Under the pieces are notes generated by a model. That model had not been told where the DNA came from, did not search any database, and worked only from the letters and a program-made list of their open reading frames with translations. This document shows positions 25,527-35,059 of a stretch of 64,000 bases of DNA, piece after piece. The stretch lies in assembly GCA_024398295.1 (NCBI GenBank), contig JAKSJL010000002.1, forward strand, positions 1-64,000, written 5' to 3'. Position numbers and translations under genes: made by a program. Source of the stretch: Bacteroidales bacterium. GTDB lineage: Bacteria; Bacteroidota; Bacteroidia; Bacteroidales; UBA932. Positions within the stretch are counted from its first letter, which is position 1. The number at the start of each line of letters is the position of its first letter.

Positions 25527-27180
25527 TGCTGTTCACGTTAGGTATGGTTATTATAAATGTGCTGCCTTTGCCTACTTCGCTTTGGACTCTTATGTCTCCG
25601 CCAATCTCATGGATAAGGTCCATGCTGACTACCAGTCCGAAACCGCTTCCCATCTCTCCTTCGGTACCTTTCCTTGAGCCCTGGGACTGAATCTGGAACA
25701 ACTGGTCCAGTGTGCTGCGGTCCATTCCTATGCCATCGTCCTTCACGGAGATGCGGGCTCCATCTTCCTCGGCTGATGCAGACAGTTCTATATGTCCGCC
25801 CCTAGGCGTGAACTTCACGGCGTTTGAGATGATGTTTCTCAGAACCAGCATGATGAATCCTCTCTCTGAGCGAAGCGTGATCTGCTCGCCAGTTACTTGG
25901 CCGATCTGGATTTCCTTCTGTCTGGAGCTTGGCTTGAACTCTTCTGCGAGCTCATTCAGCGCCTCTGGTACGCTGAATCTGGCAATCTGCAGCTCTCCTT
26001 TCCTGGTCTTGATCCTTGACCATCTGAGTATGTTCTCGATGAGTGCCACCTCGCTCATGGACTGCATGCTCATGTCCTTGATGATCTCGGCTATTTCTTC
26101 TTTCGAGTAAGAATCAATGTTCTTGGACAGAATCTTGAGCGCAGCCTGCTGCGCGATGGCAGGGGAGCGTAGGTCATGGGCAATGATGGAGAACAGCAGG
26201 TTCTTCTGGTCGTTGAGCTTGGAGAGCTCTTTTGCCTTCCTCTTCTCCATGTCCACCAATCTCTTGAGCTCGACAAGCAGCAGCACAAAGATGAGGGATA
26301 TGACAAGTGAGATCACGAGGACCTTGACGGTCTTTCTGATCTGCTGGTCCTTCTCGTCGATGATACTGTCCTTCTGAAGGTTCAAATACTCCAGACTCAC
26401 GAGAGCCAGCTCCTGTGCCGCGATTTCCTTGAGTATCTTCTCCTGGGTCGCGGCGGCCTCCTTCATATAGGTATAGGCTTCATTTGGGTCCTGGTCGTGT
26501 AAAGCGAATCCTAGACGTCTGCATGCTTTTTCAAGCAGAGGCAGGTCTTCTGTCTTCCTCGCTTGCTCTACAGCGTCCCTATAGTACTCGATAGCCACCT
26601 GGACCTGTCCTGGCTTGTCGTATATCTGTCCTATCTGATAACATACAGCAGCCAGTTTCTCGGTGCTGTTTCTGGCACGGAAGACTGAGTCTGCAAACTC
26701 GAGGTCCTTCTTTACGAGATCTGTCTCACCGTTGTCTACCAATGTGTACGAGCGCTGAAGCAGCATGGAAGCTATGACAAGCTCGTCGTCGCATTCTGCG
26801 GCAGCCTGAACGCCTTTTTCTGCGTACTCTGATGCCAGCTGACTGTTTCCCAGATTGTCATAGATGCTACTGGCTCTTCCGTATGCTATGGCCTTCTCCC
26901 TTGCGTCGTCTGTATTCTCCAGGAAGTTGATGGCAGTCTTTATGTTCTTTTCTGCCTGAGTGAGGTTGCCTGCCTGTGAGTAGATTTTCGCGATGAGGGA
27001 ATAGATGGCGCCCTTCGACTCGTCACCAGGTGCCTCCAGGATGGTCTTTGCCGCTTTTACGGCGCCGAACATATCCTTCGCCTTATAAAGTGAATCCACC
27101 ATAGAGAAATCAGGCTGCACATTCGCGAGCGCCTGTATCGTCACGTAGAGAAATATGATTATGGTGAATAATTTCTTCAT
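25510..27180 (-). CDS. Sensor histidine kinase with periplasmic TPR domain
   Basis: A 556-residue kinase from ATG 27180. Signal peptide at 1-20, a periplasmic TPR sensor at about 25-255, coiled coil, one membrane helix at about 286-304, then HisKA with H335 (FSIIAHDLRSP) and a HATPase domain. The latter shows the N box NIISNAVKFTPRGG, DDGIGM and GSGFGLVV. This TPR-type architecture is common in Bacteroidota. A TTG three codons upstream is disfavoured because it overlaps the -7 box. Confidence 0.92.
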   Translation of the reverse strand: MKKLFTIIIFLYVTIQALANVQPDFSMVDSLYKAKDMFGAVKAAKTILEAPGDESKGAIYSLIAKIYSQAGNLTQAEKNIKTAINFLENTDDAREKAIAYGRASSIYDNLGNSQLASEYAEKGVQAAAECDDELVIASMLLQRSYTLVDNGETDLVKKDLEFADSVFRARNSTEKLAAVCYQIGQIYDKPGQVQVAIEYYRDAVEQARKTEDLPLLEKACRRLGFALHDQDPNEAYTYMKEAAATQEKILKEIAAQELALVSLEYLNLQKDSIIDEKDQQIRKTVKVLVISLVISLIFVLLLVELKRLVDMEKRKAKELSKLNDQKNLLFSIIAHDLRSPAIAQQAALKILSKNIDSYSKEEIAEIIKDMSMQSMSEVALIENILRWSRIKTRKGELQIARFSVPEALNELAEEFKPSSRQKEIQIGQVTGEQITLRSERGFIMLVLRNIISNAVKFTPRGGHIELSASAEEDGARISVKDDGIGMDRSTLDQLFQIQSQGSRKGTEGEMGSGFGLVVSMDLIHEIGGDIRVQSEVGKGSTFIITIPNVNSNDRKN

Positions 27181-27186
27181 ATAGTG

Positions 27187-27194
27187 CAAATATA
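27187..27194 (-). promoter_or_regulatory. -7 element immediately before the histidine kinase gene
   Basis: TATATTTG on the minus strand, only 6 nt before the ATG at 27180. If used, the transcript would be nearly leaderless. The T-rich tail of the preceding terminator (27200-27197) directly abuts it. Confidence 0.5.
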
Positions 27195-27196
27195 AG

Positions 27197-27228
27197 AAAA
27201 TTACGGCTATGGAGAACCATAGCCGTAA
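27197..27228 (-). terminator. Intrinsic terminator upstream of the two-component genes
   Basis: Perfect 12-bp stem TTACGGCTATGG / CCATAGCCGTAA (27201-27212 and 27217-27228) with a 4-nt loop. On the minus strand it reads into TTTTCTTATA. It ends transcripts coming from the 5'-nucleotidase side or from the candidate RNA at 27200-27275. Confidence 0.88.
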
Positions 27229-27275
27229 TGAAGTTAGTTTAAGTCACTATATCAATAGTATAGTTAGAATTGCTC
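27200..27275 (-). ncRNA. Candidate small RNA between the 5'-nucleotidase and histidine kinase genes
   Basis: A TATCTTTG box on the minus strand (27287-27280) is followed by about 75 nt without an ORF that ends in the strong terminator at 27228-27197. The predicted RNA contains a small internal inverted repeat (ACTATA...TATAGT) and AACTAACTT just before the terminator. No TTTG lies at the canonical spacing, so the promoter is only partly supported. It could also be just the 3' untranslated region of the nucleotidase transcript. Confidence 0.35.
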
Positions 27276-27309
27276 GATACAAAGATATGGCAACTTTTCT
27301 AATTTGTCT

Positions 27310-27327
27310 ATAACCAATTTTGGTTAT
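27310..27327. repeat. Short inverted repeat at the 5'-nucleotidase stop codon
   Basis: ATAACCA-ATTT-TGGTTAT, a 7-bp stem directly after the stop codon of the nucleotidase gene. There is no T-run, so it is not a convincing terminator. It could protect the 3' end or be a protein site. Confidence 0.35.
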
Positions 27328-29061
27328 TTAGCGAAAAAGTAGCAACATATCTGCATTTATTGCTTTTTTCGCCATGTCTGATGGTATAAATTCCCACTTT
27401 CCGATGATGCTTGGGTCACCGACGAGCTCATGTGTGACTGTCCCGTGGGTGAGGAAGAAGTCATAGACAAGGTCTCTGATCTCCTTCGCCTTGAGCACTA
27501 TCCTGTCGCTCGAGTCAGGGATGCCTGCCTTCTCGAGCAGTTCTCCACCTCCATTTGCCCTATATGAGGTCATGGCGACCTCGTAGGTCTCTGTGATGTC
27601 AAAAGGCTCACCGCTTGCCATGGTGCTGAGGGTGATCCTCTCGCCGAATGGCTTCGTGACATCCACTGTGTAGTTCACACCTGCCGCAGAGTCGAAGTTG
27701 TATGACCTATGTACGAATGACCAGCCTTCCTGGCTGTTTCGTGGGTCGCCGACCTGTCTGATGTTCAGGACGTGGTCATTGGCACTCTTGATAGTCTGGA
27801 TCCAGGTGTCGTATGAGCACTCAAGGTAGTCCTTGATCTCTTTTCCTGTCATCTTCACCACGAAGAGCTGGTTTTCGTATGGATAGATGGTGAAAAGGTC
27901 GTTGTAGAGCACTGTGCCGCTCTTTACATAACCATTGTACTTCAATGGCGCTGCGAAAGATATTCTCGCCGGTGTGCTTGTGAGCTGTACTGTGTGGACG
28001 AAATTCACATAGTCGCTCATGCCCATGAAGGCGTCGCTGGTCTTGAGCTCCATCTCCAGATTACCTACCTCCTGGAGGGTGAACTCCTTGACCTTGAGGT
28101 AGTCTGCCTGGAAAGCAGCTCGCATCTGGGTGTCTGCCTTGTCCGCAGATACTGGGATCATGCCTGCCTCCATCTTCTTCTCAATGACCTTGCCGTCCTT
28201 GACCTTCACGCTGATGGTTCCGTGGCCGATGTTCCTGGCATGGCTTCCTGAATTGATGAGGCAGATGGAGTCGTTCTGCCTGGTGACCGCTCTGTGGTCG
28301 TGAGCGCAGACTACGAAGTCTACACCTCGGAGACTGTTGAATAGATCAAGTCCCTGGCTCTCAAGCATTTCCCCGTTTCCAGCGCCGGTGCCAGAATGCA
28401 CGGCTACGATGACTACCTGAGGCTTCTGCTTTTCTACGATCTCATCCACATCCTTCTGGACCAGAGGCAGCAGTGACTCGAAGTGCATGCCGCTCCAGAT
28501 GGTCTCATCCAGCCAGGTACTGATGCTGGCATTGTTATAACCCAGCACGAGCACCTTGAGGCCGTTCTTCTTTATGATGGCCTGCTCGGGGAAGTATCTC
28601 TTGCCGTCGTCATTTCTGATGGCATTGCCACCGAGGAATGGTATCCCTCTGGCGTTCAGCTCCTTCCCGATCCTGTCGTAGACAGCGTGGCCGGTCTCGA
28701 TATCGTGGTTTCCTGATACCACCACGTCGTATCCCATGTATGAGGCCATGCGGCTGAAGATATGCTCGCTGGTAGTGTCTACGTAGTTATAGTAGTAGGC
28801 TGCATTGTCTCCCTGAAGGAAGTCGCCTGCGTCAAGCAGGATGACGTTTTCCTTGCCTACTGCTGTGCGTACGCTGTCGACATAGTAGTTCACAGACAGA
28901 AGCGACCTTCTGGTGTCGTTATTTACATATGTGGAGTCGAAATAGCTGCCGTGAAGGTCGTTTGTGGTGAGCAGCTCAAGTGTGTAGTCTCCATCCTTTG
29001 GCTTGTTTGTGCATGCTGCAAGTGCCAGGAGTGCCAATGCTCCTATGATATACTTTCTCAT
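27328..29061 (-). CDS. 5'-nucleotidase/2',3'-cyclic phosphodiesterase family metallophosphatase, lipoprotein
   Basis: A 577-residue UshA-like enzyme that hydrolyses nucleotides outside the inner membrane. Lipobox LAAC with Cys17. Metal-binding motifs of the calcineurin-like domain are TNDLHG (D36, H38), D78-AGD81 and GNHD (N119, H120), with a later HDHR. The C-terminal 5'-nucleotidase domain (from about 355) has the substrate-binding part including SYRANGGGELL. It lies 3 nt after the putative outer-membrane protein gene and is probably cotranscribed with it. Confidence 0.9.
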   Translation of the reverse strand: MRKYIIGALALLALAACTNKPKDGDYTLELLTTNDLHGSYFDSTYVNNDTRRSLLSVNYYVDSVRTAVGKENVILLDAGDFLQGDNAAYYYNYVDTTSEHIFSRMASYMGYDVVVSGNHDIETGHAVYDRIGKELNARGIPFLGGNAIRNDDGKRYFPEQAIIKKNGLKVLVLGYNNASISTWLDETIWSGMHFESLLPLVQKDVDEIVEKQKPQVVIVAVHSGTGAGNGEMLESQGLDLFNSLRGVDFVVCAHDHRAVTRQNDSICLINSGSHARNIGHGTISVKVKDGKVIEKKMEAGMIPVSADKADTQMRAAFQADYLKVKEFTLQEVGNLEMELKTSDAFMGMSDYVNFVHTVQLTSTPARISFAAPLKYNGYVKSGTVLYNDLFTIYPYENQLFVVKMTGKEIKDYLECSYDTWIQTIKSANDHVLNIRQVGDPRNSQEGWSFVHRSYNFDSAAGVNYTVDVTKPFGERITLSTMASGEPFDITETYEVAMTSYRANGGGELLEKAGIPDSSDRIVLKAKEIRDLVYDFFLTHGTVTHELVGDPSIIGKWEFIPSDMAKKAINADMLLLFR

Positions 29062-29064
29062 TTT

Positions 29065-30411
29065 CTAAAGATTGATCTTTCCTCCCTTGTAATCCCTGTT
29101 TCTACGGCGTGAGCTGGTATTTTCCTTCTTGAACTTGATGGCTGGATGTCTCAGCGCGTCAAGGTCGAAGAGAAATGCCACCTTCTGCTGAGTGCCTGCG
29201 AAACCATACTCTCCGCTTGTGATGTGGAAGTCCACTGACACCTTGAGGTCAAGGAATCTGGTGAGGTGAGGCTGGTAGTACATCTCAAGCTTGTCGTAGA
29301 AAGAGATGCCTTCCGATGCACCGTGGTAGAAGGCTGAACCAGTGTAGAGATCGCCTGCGTACGGTCTGTACAGTATCTCGCCATCAGCGGAATCCACACC
29401 ATTCAGATTATATTCAAGGTCATACAATGGCATCATGTCGCGACCTGCGAAAAGTGTGTTCTGCACACCCCAGGAGCGCTTCTTCAGCTTCAGGACACTC
29501 TCTGCACCGGCGGCTACGTTTATGCCGAACAGCTCGCCTCCATCCTGCTGATACTGATATATCGCCTTGGGGCCAAGCTTGATGGAGAATTCATCCATGT
29601 GCGTGCTATGCGAAAGGTCAAGGCGGAGATACACGTCGAGCATGTTATTGTATGCGACAATGTTTGCGCTCTCAGAGCAAGCGAAATGAAGCATGCTGCC
29701 GTCCCAGCCGGCTGAGAGCCAAGGTGTGAACTCATACTCTCCAGCGGTGAAGATCTGGAACTTCTCCCTTCTGTCGACTCCGTACTTGCTGAACCAGTCA
29801 CACGCCAGCTCGGCATTCATCCTCGCAGTCCTATACTGAAGCATCATGCCTTCCAGGTTTCTGTCGAGCACCTTGTACATGTCGGAGAAGATGGCTTCGC
29901 TGTACTCGCCCTGGGTGAATCTGCGTGGGAACACTCCAGCGTAGGCGGTGAAAAGGCCCTTGCCGAGTATGGCCTGCGCCCTGTAGTAGAGGGTGACCTC
30001 GCGCAGCAGGCGTGTGTTCTCCAGCCTCATGTCGCCCTCATCCGGGGCGAAGATGGTATTCCTGACAGGGTTCTCACCCATGTTCTTCGCGATGTCTATA
30101 CCCACCATGAGCCTGTGCGCCACGGTCTCGCTCTGCAGTACGCTGATGCCCACTGACGGGGTCATGACAGAGGTGTGTATGGTGGATGAAGGGACAATGC
30201 TTCCGTGCGAAGCATCGAACTCCATGTTGAAGAAATCGTACTTATAGGCTATGTCGTACTCGAAGGAAACGGGGTCCTTCTGGGTCAGCGCAGGGGCGCG
30301 TGAGCCACCGAACGGCCAGCCGGAGAACAGGTCTCCGAACATGCTCTGTCCGCTGGCTGACAGCGAGAGCAGAAGCATTGGCACAAATATGAGGCTTTTC
30401 CTGAATATCAT
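29065..30411 (-). CDS. Putative outer-membrane beta-barrel protein of unknown family
   Basis: A 448-residue protein with a signal peptide ending SASGQ. The body alternates short amphipathic, aromatic-rich strands (for example LYYRAQAILGKGLFTAYAGV, WLSAGWDGSMLHFACSESAN), as in outer-membrane barrels. No family motif was recognised. The C-terminus is a basic tail (SSRRRNRDYKGGKINL) rather than a terminal aromatic, which is unusual for a barrel. Cotranscribed with the 5'-nucleotidase lipoprotein. Function unknown. Confidence 0.6.
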   Translation of the reverse strand: MIFRKSLIFVPMLLLSLSASGQSMFGDLFSGWPFGGSRAPALTQKDPVSFEYDIAYKYDFFNMEFDASHGSIVPSSTIHTSVMTPSVGISVLQSETVAHRLMVGIDIAKNMGENPVRNTIFAPDEGDMRLENTRLLREVTLYYRAQAILGKGLFTAYAGVFPRRFTQGEYSEAIFSDMYKVLDRNLEGMMLQYRTARMNAELACDWFSKYGVDRREKFQIFTAGEYEFTPWLSAGWDGSMLHFACSESANIVAYNNMLDVYLRLDLSHSTHMDEFSIKLGPKAIYQYQQDGGELFGINVAAGAESVLKLKKRSWGVQNTLFAGRDMMPLYDLEYNLNGVDSADGEILYRPYAGDLYTGSAFYHGASEGISFYDKLEMYYQPHLTRFLDLKVSVDFHITSGEYGFAGTQQKVAFLFDLDALRHPAIKFKKENTSSRRRNRDYKGGKINL

Positions 30412-30432
30412 TTATGGTATAAATTAGTCCTT

Positions 30433-30469
30433 CAAAGTTACTGAATTATTGTGAGATATCTTATTTTTG
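30433..30469. promoter_or_regulatory. Divergent -7 elements between the outer-membrane gene and GSCFA
   Basis: Minus-strand TAACTTTG at 30440-30433 faces the outer-membrane gene, 22 nt before its ATG. Plus-strand TATTTTTG at 30462-30469 faces the GSCFA gene, 23 nt before its ATG. Neither has a TTTG at the usual distance. Confidence 0.55.
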
Positions 30470-30491
30470 CAGAAACAAATAGATTTTCAGG

Positions 30492-31358
30492 ATGCTTAGA
30501 CTGCAGACACCGGTGGAGTTCGCACCAGCGCGTACCACTATATCATATGAAGACCATATCATGCTGCTTGGAAGCTGCTTCGCGGACAATGTAGCCCAGA
30601 AGTTCCAGGCTGCGGGTTTCGACGTGTGCGCAAACCCTTTCGGCACTCTGTATAATCCTGTGACATTGGCCAATGCGATCGCCCGCCTGGACAGCGGCAT
30701 CCCATTCTCTTCTCGCGAATGCGTCGAGATGGGCGCAGGTGCCGGGCTTGTCTGCTCCTTCAGTCATCACACTCTCATGGCCATGCCGACAGAGGAGGAG
30801 TTCCTCGCGAATGCAAATCAGGCATTGGCGGATGCCTCCACTTTCTGGCAGAGCGCCACGAAAGTGATCGTCACCCTGGGCACTTCCTTCTGCTACAGAC
30901 ACGTGGAGACTGGAGAGATCGTGGCGAACTGCCTGAAGCGTCCAGCCGCGGAGTTTACCCGCGAAAGGCTGGACGCGAGCACGACTGCAGCCCTGCTCGC
31001 CCGTATGGTGAAGGCTCATCCAGAGAAAGAGTTCATCTTCACCGTGAGCCCTATCCGCCATATGTCTGATGGAGCGCATCAGAACACTCTCTCGAAGTCA
31101 TCCCTTCTACTTGCGGTCGACAGCCTCCGTGAGGTATCGGATTATTTCCCTGCGTATGAGATAATGATGGATGAGCTGCGCGACTACCGCTTCTATGCAG
31201 AAGATATGGCCCACCCATCAGGGCAGGCCATATCGTATATCTGGGAGCGTTTCTGCGACTTCTGTATGTCTCAGGACACTCAGAAGATGATGCATGAGCG
31301 CGAGAAGGAGTTCAGGCGCTCTCAGCACCGTCCATTATTTCCCAAGTCCACTCTCTAG
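30492..31358 (+). CDS. GSCFA domain-containing protein
   Basis: A 288-residue protein named for the GSCFA block, seen here as LLGSCFADNVAQKF (about 22-35). It belongs to the SGNH-like hydrolase group, with the likely nucleophile serine in GSCFA and further blocks IVTLGTSFCYRH and FIFTVSPIRHMSDGAHQNTLS. No signal peptide is visible, so it is probably cytoplasmic. The substrate is unknown. The 3' end overlaps dsbD on the other strand by 24 nt. Confidence 0.88.
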   Translation: MLRLQTPVEFAPARTTISYEDHIMLLGSCFADNVAQKFQAAGFDVCANPFGTLYNPVTLANAIARLDSGIPFSSRECVEMGAGAGLVCSFSHHTLMAMPTEEEFLANANQALADASTFWQSATKVIVTLGTSFCYRHVETGEIVANCLKRPAAEFTRERLDASTTAALLARMVKAHPEKEFIFTVSPIRHMSDGAHQNTLSKSSLLLAVDSLREVSDYFPAYEIMMDELRDYRFYAEDMAHPSGQAISYIWERFCDFCMSQDTQKMMHEREKEFRRSQHRPLFPKSTL

Positions 31359-33278
31359 GAACTTCACGAATCCGTCGATGTCGAGGTCGTAGCCCCTTAC
31401 TGGGACCATGAGCTCTCCGGCAGGGGAGAGTAGCGCGTAGTTCGGCTGCGCGTTCACTCCGAAACGCTCGCGAACTATCTGCGAGTTTACGCGGCCTACG
31501 TCCTTGAGGACCTTGCCGCTTTCTGTGGTTATCCATTTGTCCTCAGGAAGCTTCATCTTGTCGTCTGTGTAGAGCGCGCACATGATATATTTTTCCTTCA
31601 GGATGCTCAGCACTTTCGGATCACTCCATACCCTCGCCTCCATCTCGCGGCAGTTCACGCAGCCGTGGCCTGTGATGTCCACGAATACAGGCTTACCACT
31701 TACCTTGGCAGCCTCAAGTGCCTTCTCTATGCTGTCGTAAGCCAGAAGTCCATGAGGCAGCTCCAGCAGTTCTCCATCTGTGCCAGCTTCCTGGTTCTGC
31801 ACCGGAAGCATCTCACCTTCAGCGAGATTAGGTATTCTGAAATCCTGAGTCTCGATAGGAGGGAGGTATCCTGAAAGGGCCTTCAGAGGGGCACCGAACA
31901 TACCTGGGATCATGTATACCACGAACGAGAATACTCCTATCGCAAGTGCGAGTCTTTTCACTGAGATGTACTCGAGAGGGGAGTCATTCGCGAATCTGAG
32001 CTTTCCGAGAAGGTAGAGCCCCATGAGAGTGAAGCAGACAATCCAGATAGCGAGGTATACCTCACGGTCGAGCAGTCCCCAGTGGTAGGTCTGGTCAGCT
32101 GTGCTGAGGAACTTGAATCCCAGTGCGACCTCGATGAAACCGAGTACTACCTTCACAGAATTCAGCCAGCCGCCGCTCTTCGGGAGCTTCTTGAGAAGTG
32201 ATGGGAAGAGTGCGAGGATGGTGAATGGCAATGCAAACGCTATCGAGAAAGCGAGCATGGTCACCATCGGTGTCCAGAACTCACCTGCAGTCGACTTGAT
32301 GAGTACTGTGCCCACGATAGGGCCTGTGCATGAGAATGACACAAGCACGAGTGTGAGTGCCATGAAGAACACGCCGGCAAGGCCTTTCTTGTCTGAGTTC
32401 GCGTCACTCTTGTTGACAAGAGATGACGGCAATGTGATCTCGAAGGCTCCGAAGAATGAGGCCGCGAAGATCATGAACACTATGAAGAAGATGATGTTTG
32501 GCAGCCAGTGTGTCGCGAGCCAGTTGAAGATGTCTGCGGTCACTGCGTCACCGCCCACAAGTCTGGTGATGGCGATGATCAGCGAGATAGGCAAGGTGTA
32601 GAGAAGGACGATGAACAAGCCGTACATGGCCGCCTTGAAGCGTCCTGCCGCTGGATTTGACGATCCCTTGATGAAGAAAGAGACTGTCATCGGAACCATT
32701 GGGAACACGCAAGGAGTAAGCAGCATGGCGAATCCCCAGAGTATGGCCTCGAGGATGAGAGCCCAGGTGGAACTACTTGATTCTGAATTCTTAGGCTCTG
32801 CTGCTGTGATCACGGTAGGGTTTCCTACAGTCACATCGCCTTCCCATGCGCCGAGAGGGGAGCAGTAAGTGTCGCTGCAGCAGATCCACTCTGCTGAGAT
32901 GCTTACCTTGCCACCATTTTCAGCCTTCACGAGCTGGCGGATGATGACCTCGTTATAGACCACCTTCATGCCTTCTTCCTCGAGGACGTCTGAGAGCTCC
33001 TCTGCTGAACCGATCAGGCTGACACCCTCCGATGGGGTGAAGCTTACCACGGTAGCGGATGTGTTGTCACTGAGGCTGTAAGTGTGAAGGCCACTCTCAA
33101 TGCTGCCCTTGAGGATAATCTCATACTCACCCTCGTTTGCTGTGGCATTTGACTCTACAGTCCAGGCAATGGTCTTGTCCGGATCGCTGCCAAATGGGCC
33201 CTGGGCAGCAGAAGGCAGTGTAAACAAAAGGATACTGGCTGCAAATGTAGCCAGTATCGATATAAGTGTTCTTTTCAT
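31335..33278 (-). CDS. dsbD: Thiol:disulfide interchange protein DsbD-like (cytochrome c biogenesis/thioredoxin)
   Basis: Inner-membrane protein that carries electrons from cytoplasmic thioredoxin to periplasmic thiols. The 647-residue protein has a signal peptide, an N-terminal DsbD-alpha-like domain with Cys residues (EWICCSDTYCSPLG), and about eight membrane segments (about 165-470). The C-terminal thioredoxin domain has the CVNC active site (C540, C543). ATG 33278 is chosen because it begins the signal peptide and avoids overlap with rny. Downstream of rny, same strand. Confidence 0.9.
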   Translation of the reverse strand: MKRTLISILATFAASILLFTLPSAAQGPFGSDPDKTIAWTVESNATANEGEYEIILKGSIESGLHTYSLSDNTSATVVSFTPSEGVSLIGSAEELSDVLEEEGMKVVYNEVIIRQLVKAENGGKVSISAEWICCSDTYCSPLGAWEGDVTVGNPTVITAAEPKNSESSSSTWALILEAILWGFAMLLTPCVFPMVPMTVSFFIKGSSNPAAGRFKAAMYGLFIVLLYTLPISLIIAITRLVGGDAVTADIFNWLATHWLPNIIFFIVFMIFAASFFGAFEITLPSSLVNKSDANSDKKGLAGVFFMALTLVLVSFSCTGPIVGTVLIKSTAGEFWTPMVTMLAFSIAFALPFTILALFPSLLKKLPKSGGWLNSVKVVLGFIEVALGFKFLSTADQTYHWGLLDREVYLAIWIVCFTLMGLYLLGKLRFANDSPLEYISVKRLALAIGVFSFVVYMIPGMFGAPLKALSGYLPPIETQDFRIPNLAEGEMLPVQNQEAGTDGELLELPHGLLAYDSIEKALEAAKVSGKPVFVDITGHGCVNCREMEARVWSDPKVLSILKEKYIMCALYTDDKMKLPEDKWITTESGKVLKDVGRVNSQIVRERFGVNAQPNYALLSPAGELMVPVRGYDLDIDGFVKFLESGLGK

Positions 33279-33291
33279 TTTCAATGGAAGA

Positions 33292-34833
33292 TTATTTTGC
33301 ATAGGCGACAGAGCGTGTCTCTCTGATGACGGTGATCTTCACCTGACCTGGGTAGGTCATCTCCTCCTGGATCTTCTGTGCGATATCGCCAGAGAGTCTT
33401 GCAGCTGCGTCGTCGCTTACTTCCTCAGCTCCGACGATCACGCGAAGCTCACGTCCGGCCTGGATAGCGTATGACTTGGTGACACCTGGATATGCTGCAG
33501 CGAGCTCCTCCATGCCCTTGAGTCTCTTGATGTATGACTCGATGACCTCACGACGTGCACCAGGACGTGCACCTGAGATGGCATCTCCGACGAGTACAAG
33601 CGGAGCGATGATGGATGTCATCTCTACCTCCTCGTGGTGAGCACCGATGGCGTTGCAGATCTCAGGCTTCTCCTTGTACATCTCAGCGATCTTCATACCG
33701 AGCATAGCGTGAGGAAGCTCTGGGTCCATCTCTGATACCTTACCGATATCGTGGAGAAGTCCTGCTCTCTTCGCGATCTTAGGATTGAGACCGAGCTCAG
33801 AAGCCATGATCGCACAGATGTTTGCCACTTCTCGTGAGTGCTGGAGAAGGTTCTGTCCATATGAAGAACGATACTTCATACGACCGATGAGCTTCACAAG
33901 CTCTATGTTAAGACCGTGGATACCGAGGTCGATACATGTCCTCTTACCGGTCTCAAGAATCTCGTCCTCAAGCTGCTTCTGTACCTTGGTCACTACTTCC
34001 TCGATGCGTGCAGGGTGGATTCTACCATCCACAACAAGCTGATGAAGGGCAAGTCTTGCCACCTCGCGGCGTACTGGATCAAATGCCGAAAGAAGGATGG
34101 CATCCGGTGTGTCGTCTACGACGATCTCCACACCTGTGGCAGCCTCCAGGGCTCTGATGTTTCGACCCTCACGTCCGATGATACGTCCCTTGATCTCATC
34201 GTTTTCGATAGGGAAGGTGGTCACTGCATTCTCGATGGCAGTCTCAGTGGCTGTTCTCTGAATGGTGTTGATCACGATTCTCTTCGCTTCCTTCGCGGCG
34301 TTCAGACGAGCCTCGTCCATGGTGTCGTTTATGTATGCCTGAGCCTCTGTACGAGCCTCAGCCTTCATGTTCTCCATGAGCACATTCTTAGCCTCCACTG
34401 CTGTCATGCCAGCGATAGCCTCGAGCTGCTTGTTCACCTGGGCTGTGAGCTTCTCGTACTCATCGGCCTTTCTCTCAAGATTCTCCTTCTGTGCAATGTA
34501 AGACTGCTTGGCAGAATCAGCGTCTCTGAGCTTCTTGTTGAGGTCCTCATTCTTCTGGTTCAATGAGTTCTCCTTCTGCTTGATCCTGTTTTCTCCGTCC
34601 TTGATCTGGGCATTCTTCTCGTTTACGTACTGCTCGTGCTCGCTCTTGAGCTGGAGGTACTTCTCCTTGGCCTGGAGCATCTTCTCCTTCTTGATGTTTT
34701 CAGCCTCCATCTCGGCTTTCTCGAGAATCTGCTCCTTCCTGCCATTCAAGGCTCTCTTGTGGAGGAATATGTATATAGCCAGCGCGATGGCAGCTCCTGC
34801 CAGCGCAGCTAAAATGTAGAATAAGATCGTCAT
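33292..34833 (-). CDS. rny: Ribonuclease Y
   Basis: Membrane-anchored endoribonuclease that initiates mRNA decay. The 513 residues match the family: an N-terminal membrane helix (about 3-25), a long coiled coil to about 190, a KH domain with [11 protein letters not shown], and an HD domain with the metal-binding pair HDIGKV. The C-terminal block [18 protein letters not shown] is typical. It lies downstream of zapA and of the probable 6S RNA. A terminator at 34858-34898 separates it from them. Confidence 0.96.
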   Translation of the reverse strand: MTILFYILAALAGAAIALAIYIFLHKRALNGRKEQILEKAEMEAENIKKEKMLQAKEKYLQLKSEHEQYVNEKNAQIKDGENRIKQKENSLNQKNEDLNKKLRDADSAKQSYIAQKENLERKADEYEKLTAQVNKQLEAIAGMTAVEAKNVLMENMKAEARTEAQAYINDTMDEARLNAAKEAKRIVINTIQRTATETAIENAVTTFPIENDEIKGRIIGREGRNIRALEAATGVEIVVDDTPDAILLSAFDPVRREVARLALHQLVVDGRIHPARIEEVVTKVQKQLEDEILETGKRTCIDLGIHGLNIELVKLIGRMKYRSSYGQNLLQHSREVANICAIMASELGLNPKIAKRAGLLHDIGKVSEMDPELPHAMLGMKIAEMYKEKPEICNAIGAHHEEVEMTSIIAPLVLVGDAISGARPGARREVIESYIKRLKGMEELAAAYPGVTKSYAIQAGRELRVIVGAEEVSDDAAARLSGDIAQKIQEEMTYPGQVKITVIRETRSVAYAK

Positions 34834-34857
34834 ATATCGTATATGGTTTATGTTTTC

Positions 34858-34898
34858 AAAAAAACCGGTATAGCTCCCCTAGAAGAAGCTATACCGGT
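34858..34898 (-). terminator. Intrinsic terminator between the probable 6S RNA and rny
   Basis: Perfect 12-bp stem ACCGGTATAGCT / AGCTATACCGGT (34864-34875 and 34887-34898) followed on the minus strand by seven T. The rny start lies only 25 nt further, so rny needs readthrough or its own promoter. No clear one is seen. Confidence 0.9.
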
Positions 34899-34901
34899 AT
34901 C

Positions 34902-35059
34902 TGAAAAAGTCGCCAGCCGTCTGTCAGAAAAATTCTAGACATATACGATTTGGGCTCCAAGCATATTTCAGGCTTCCTTACTTAAAAGGCTTGCTATCGA
35001 TAACTCGAGTTACCCGGTTCCGTGGAACTTGTTGTTTTCAGCAATTTAACTGGCGACCC
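34902..35059 (-). ncRNA. ssrS: Probable 6S RNA
   Basis: The 226-nt gap between zapA and rny has no ORF. On the minus strand its ends pair: GTCGCCAG (35057-35050) with CTGGCGAC (34916-34909), extendable by two G-U pairs and followed by TTTTT. Between them are an unpaired region and small hairpins (GTTCCACGGAAC; TAACTCGAGTTA). A closed terminal stem of about 150-160 nt next to zapA fits 6S RNA, whose gene is linked to zapA in many bacteria. The identity rests on position and shape, not on sequence match. Confidence 0.55.
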
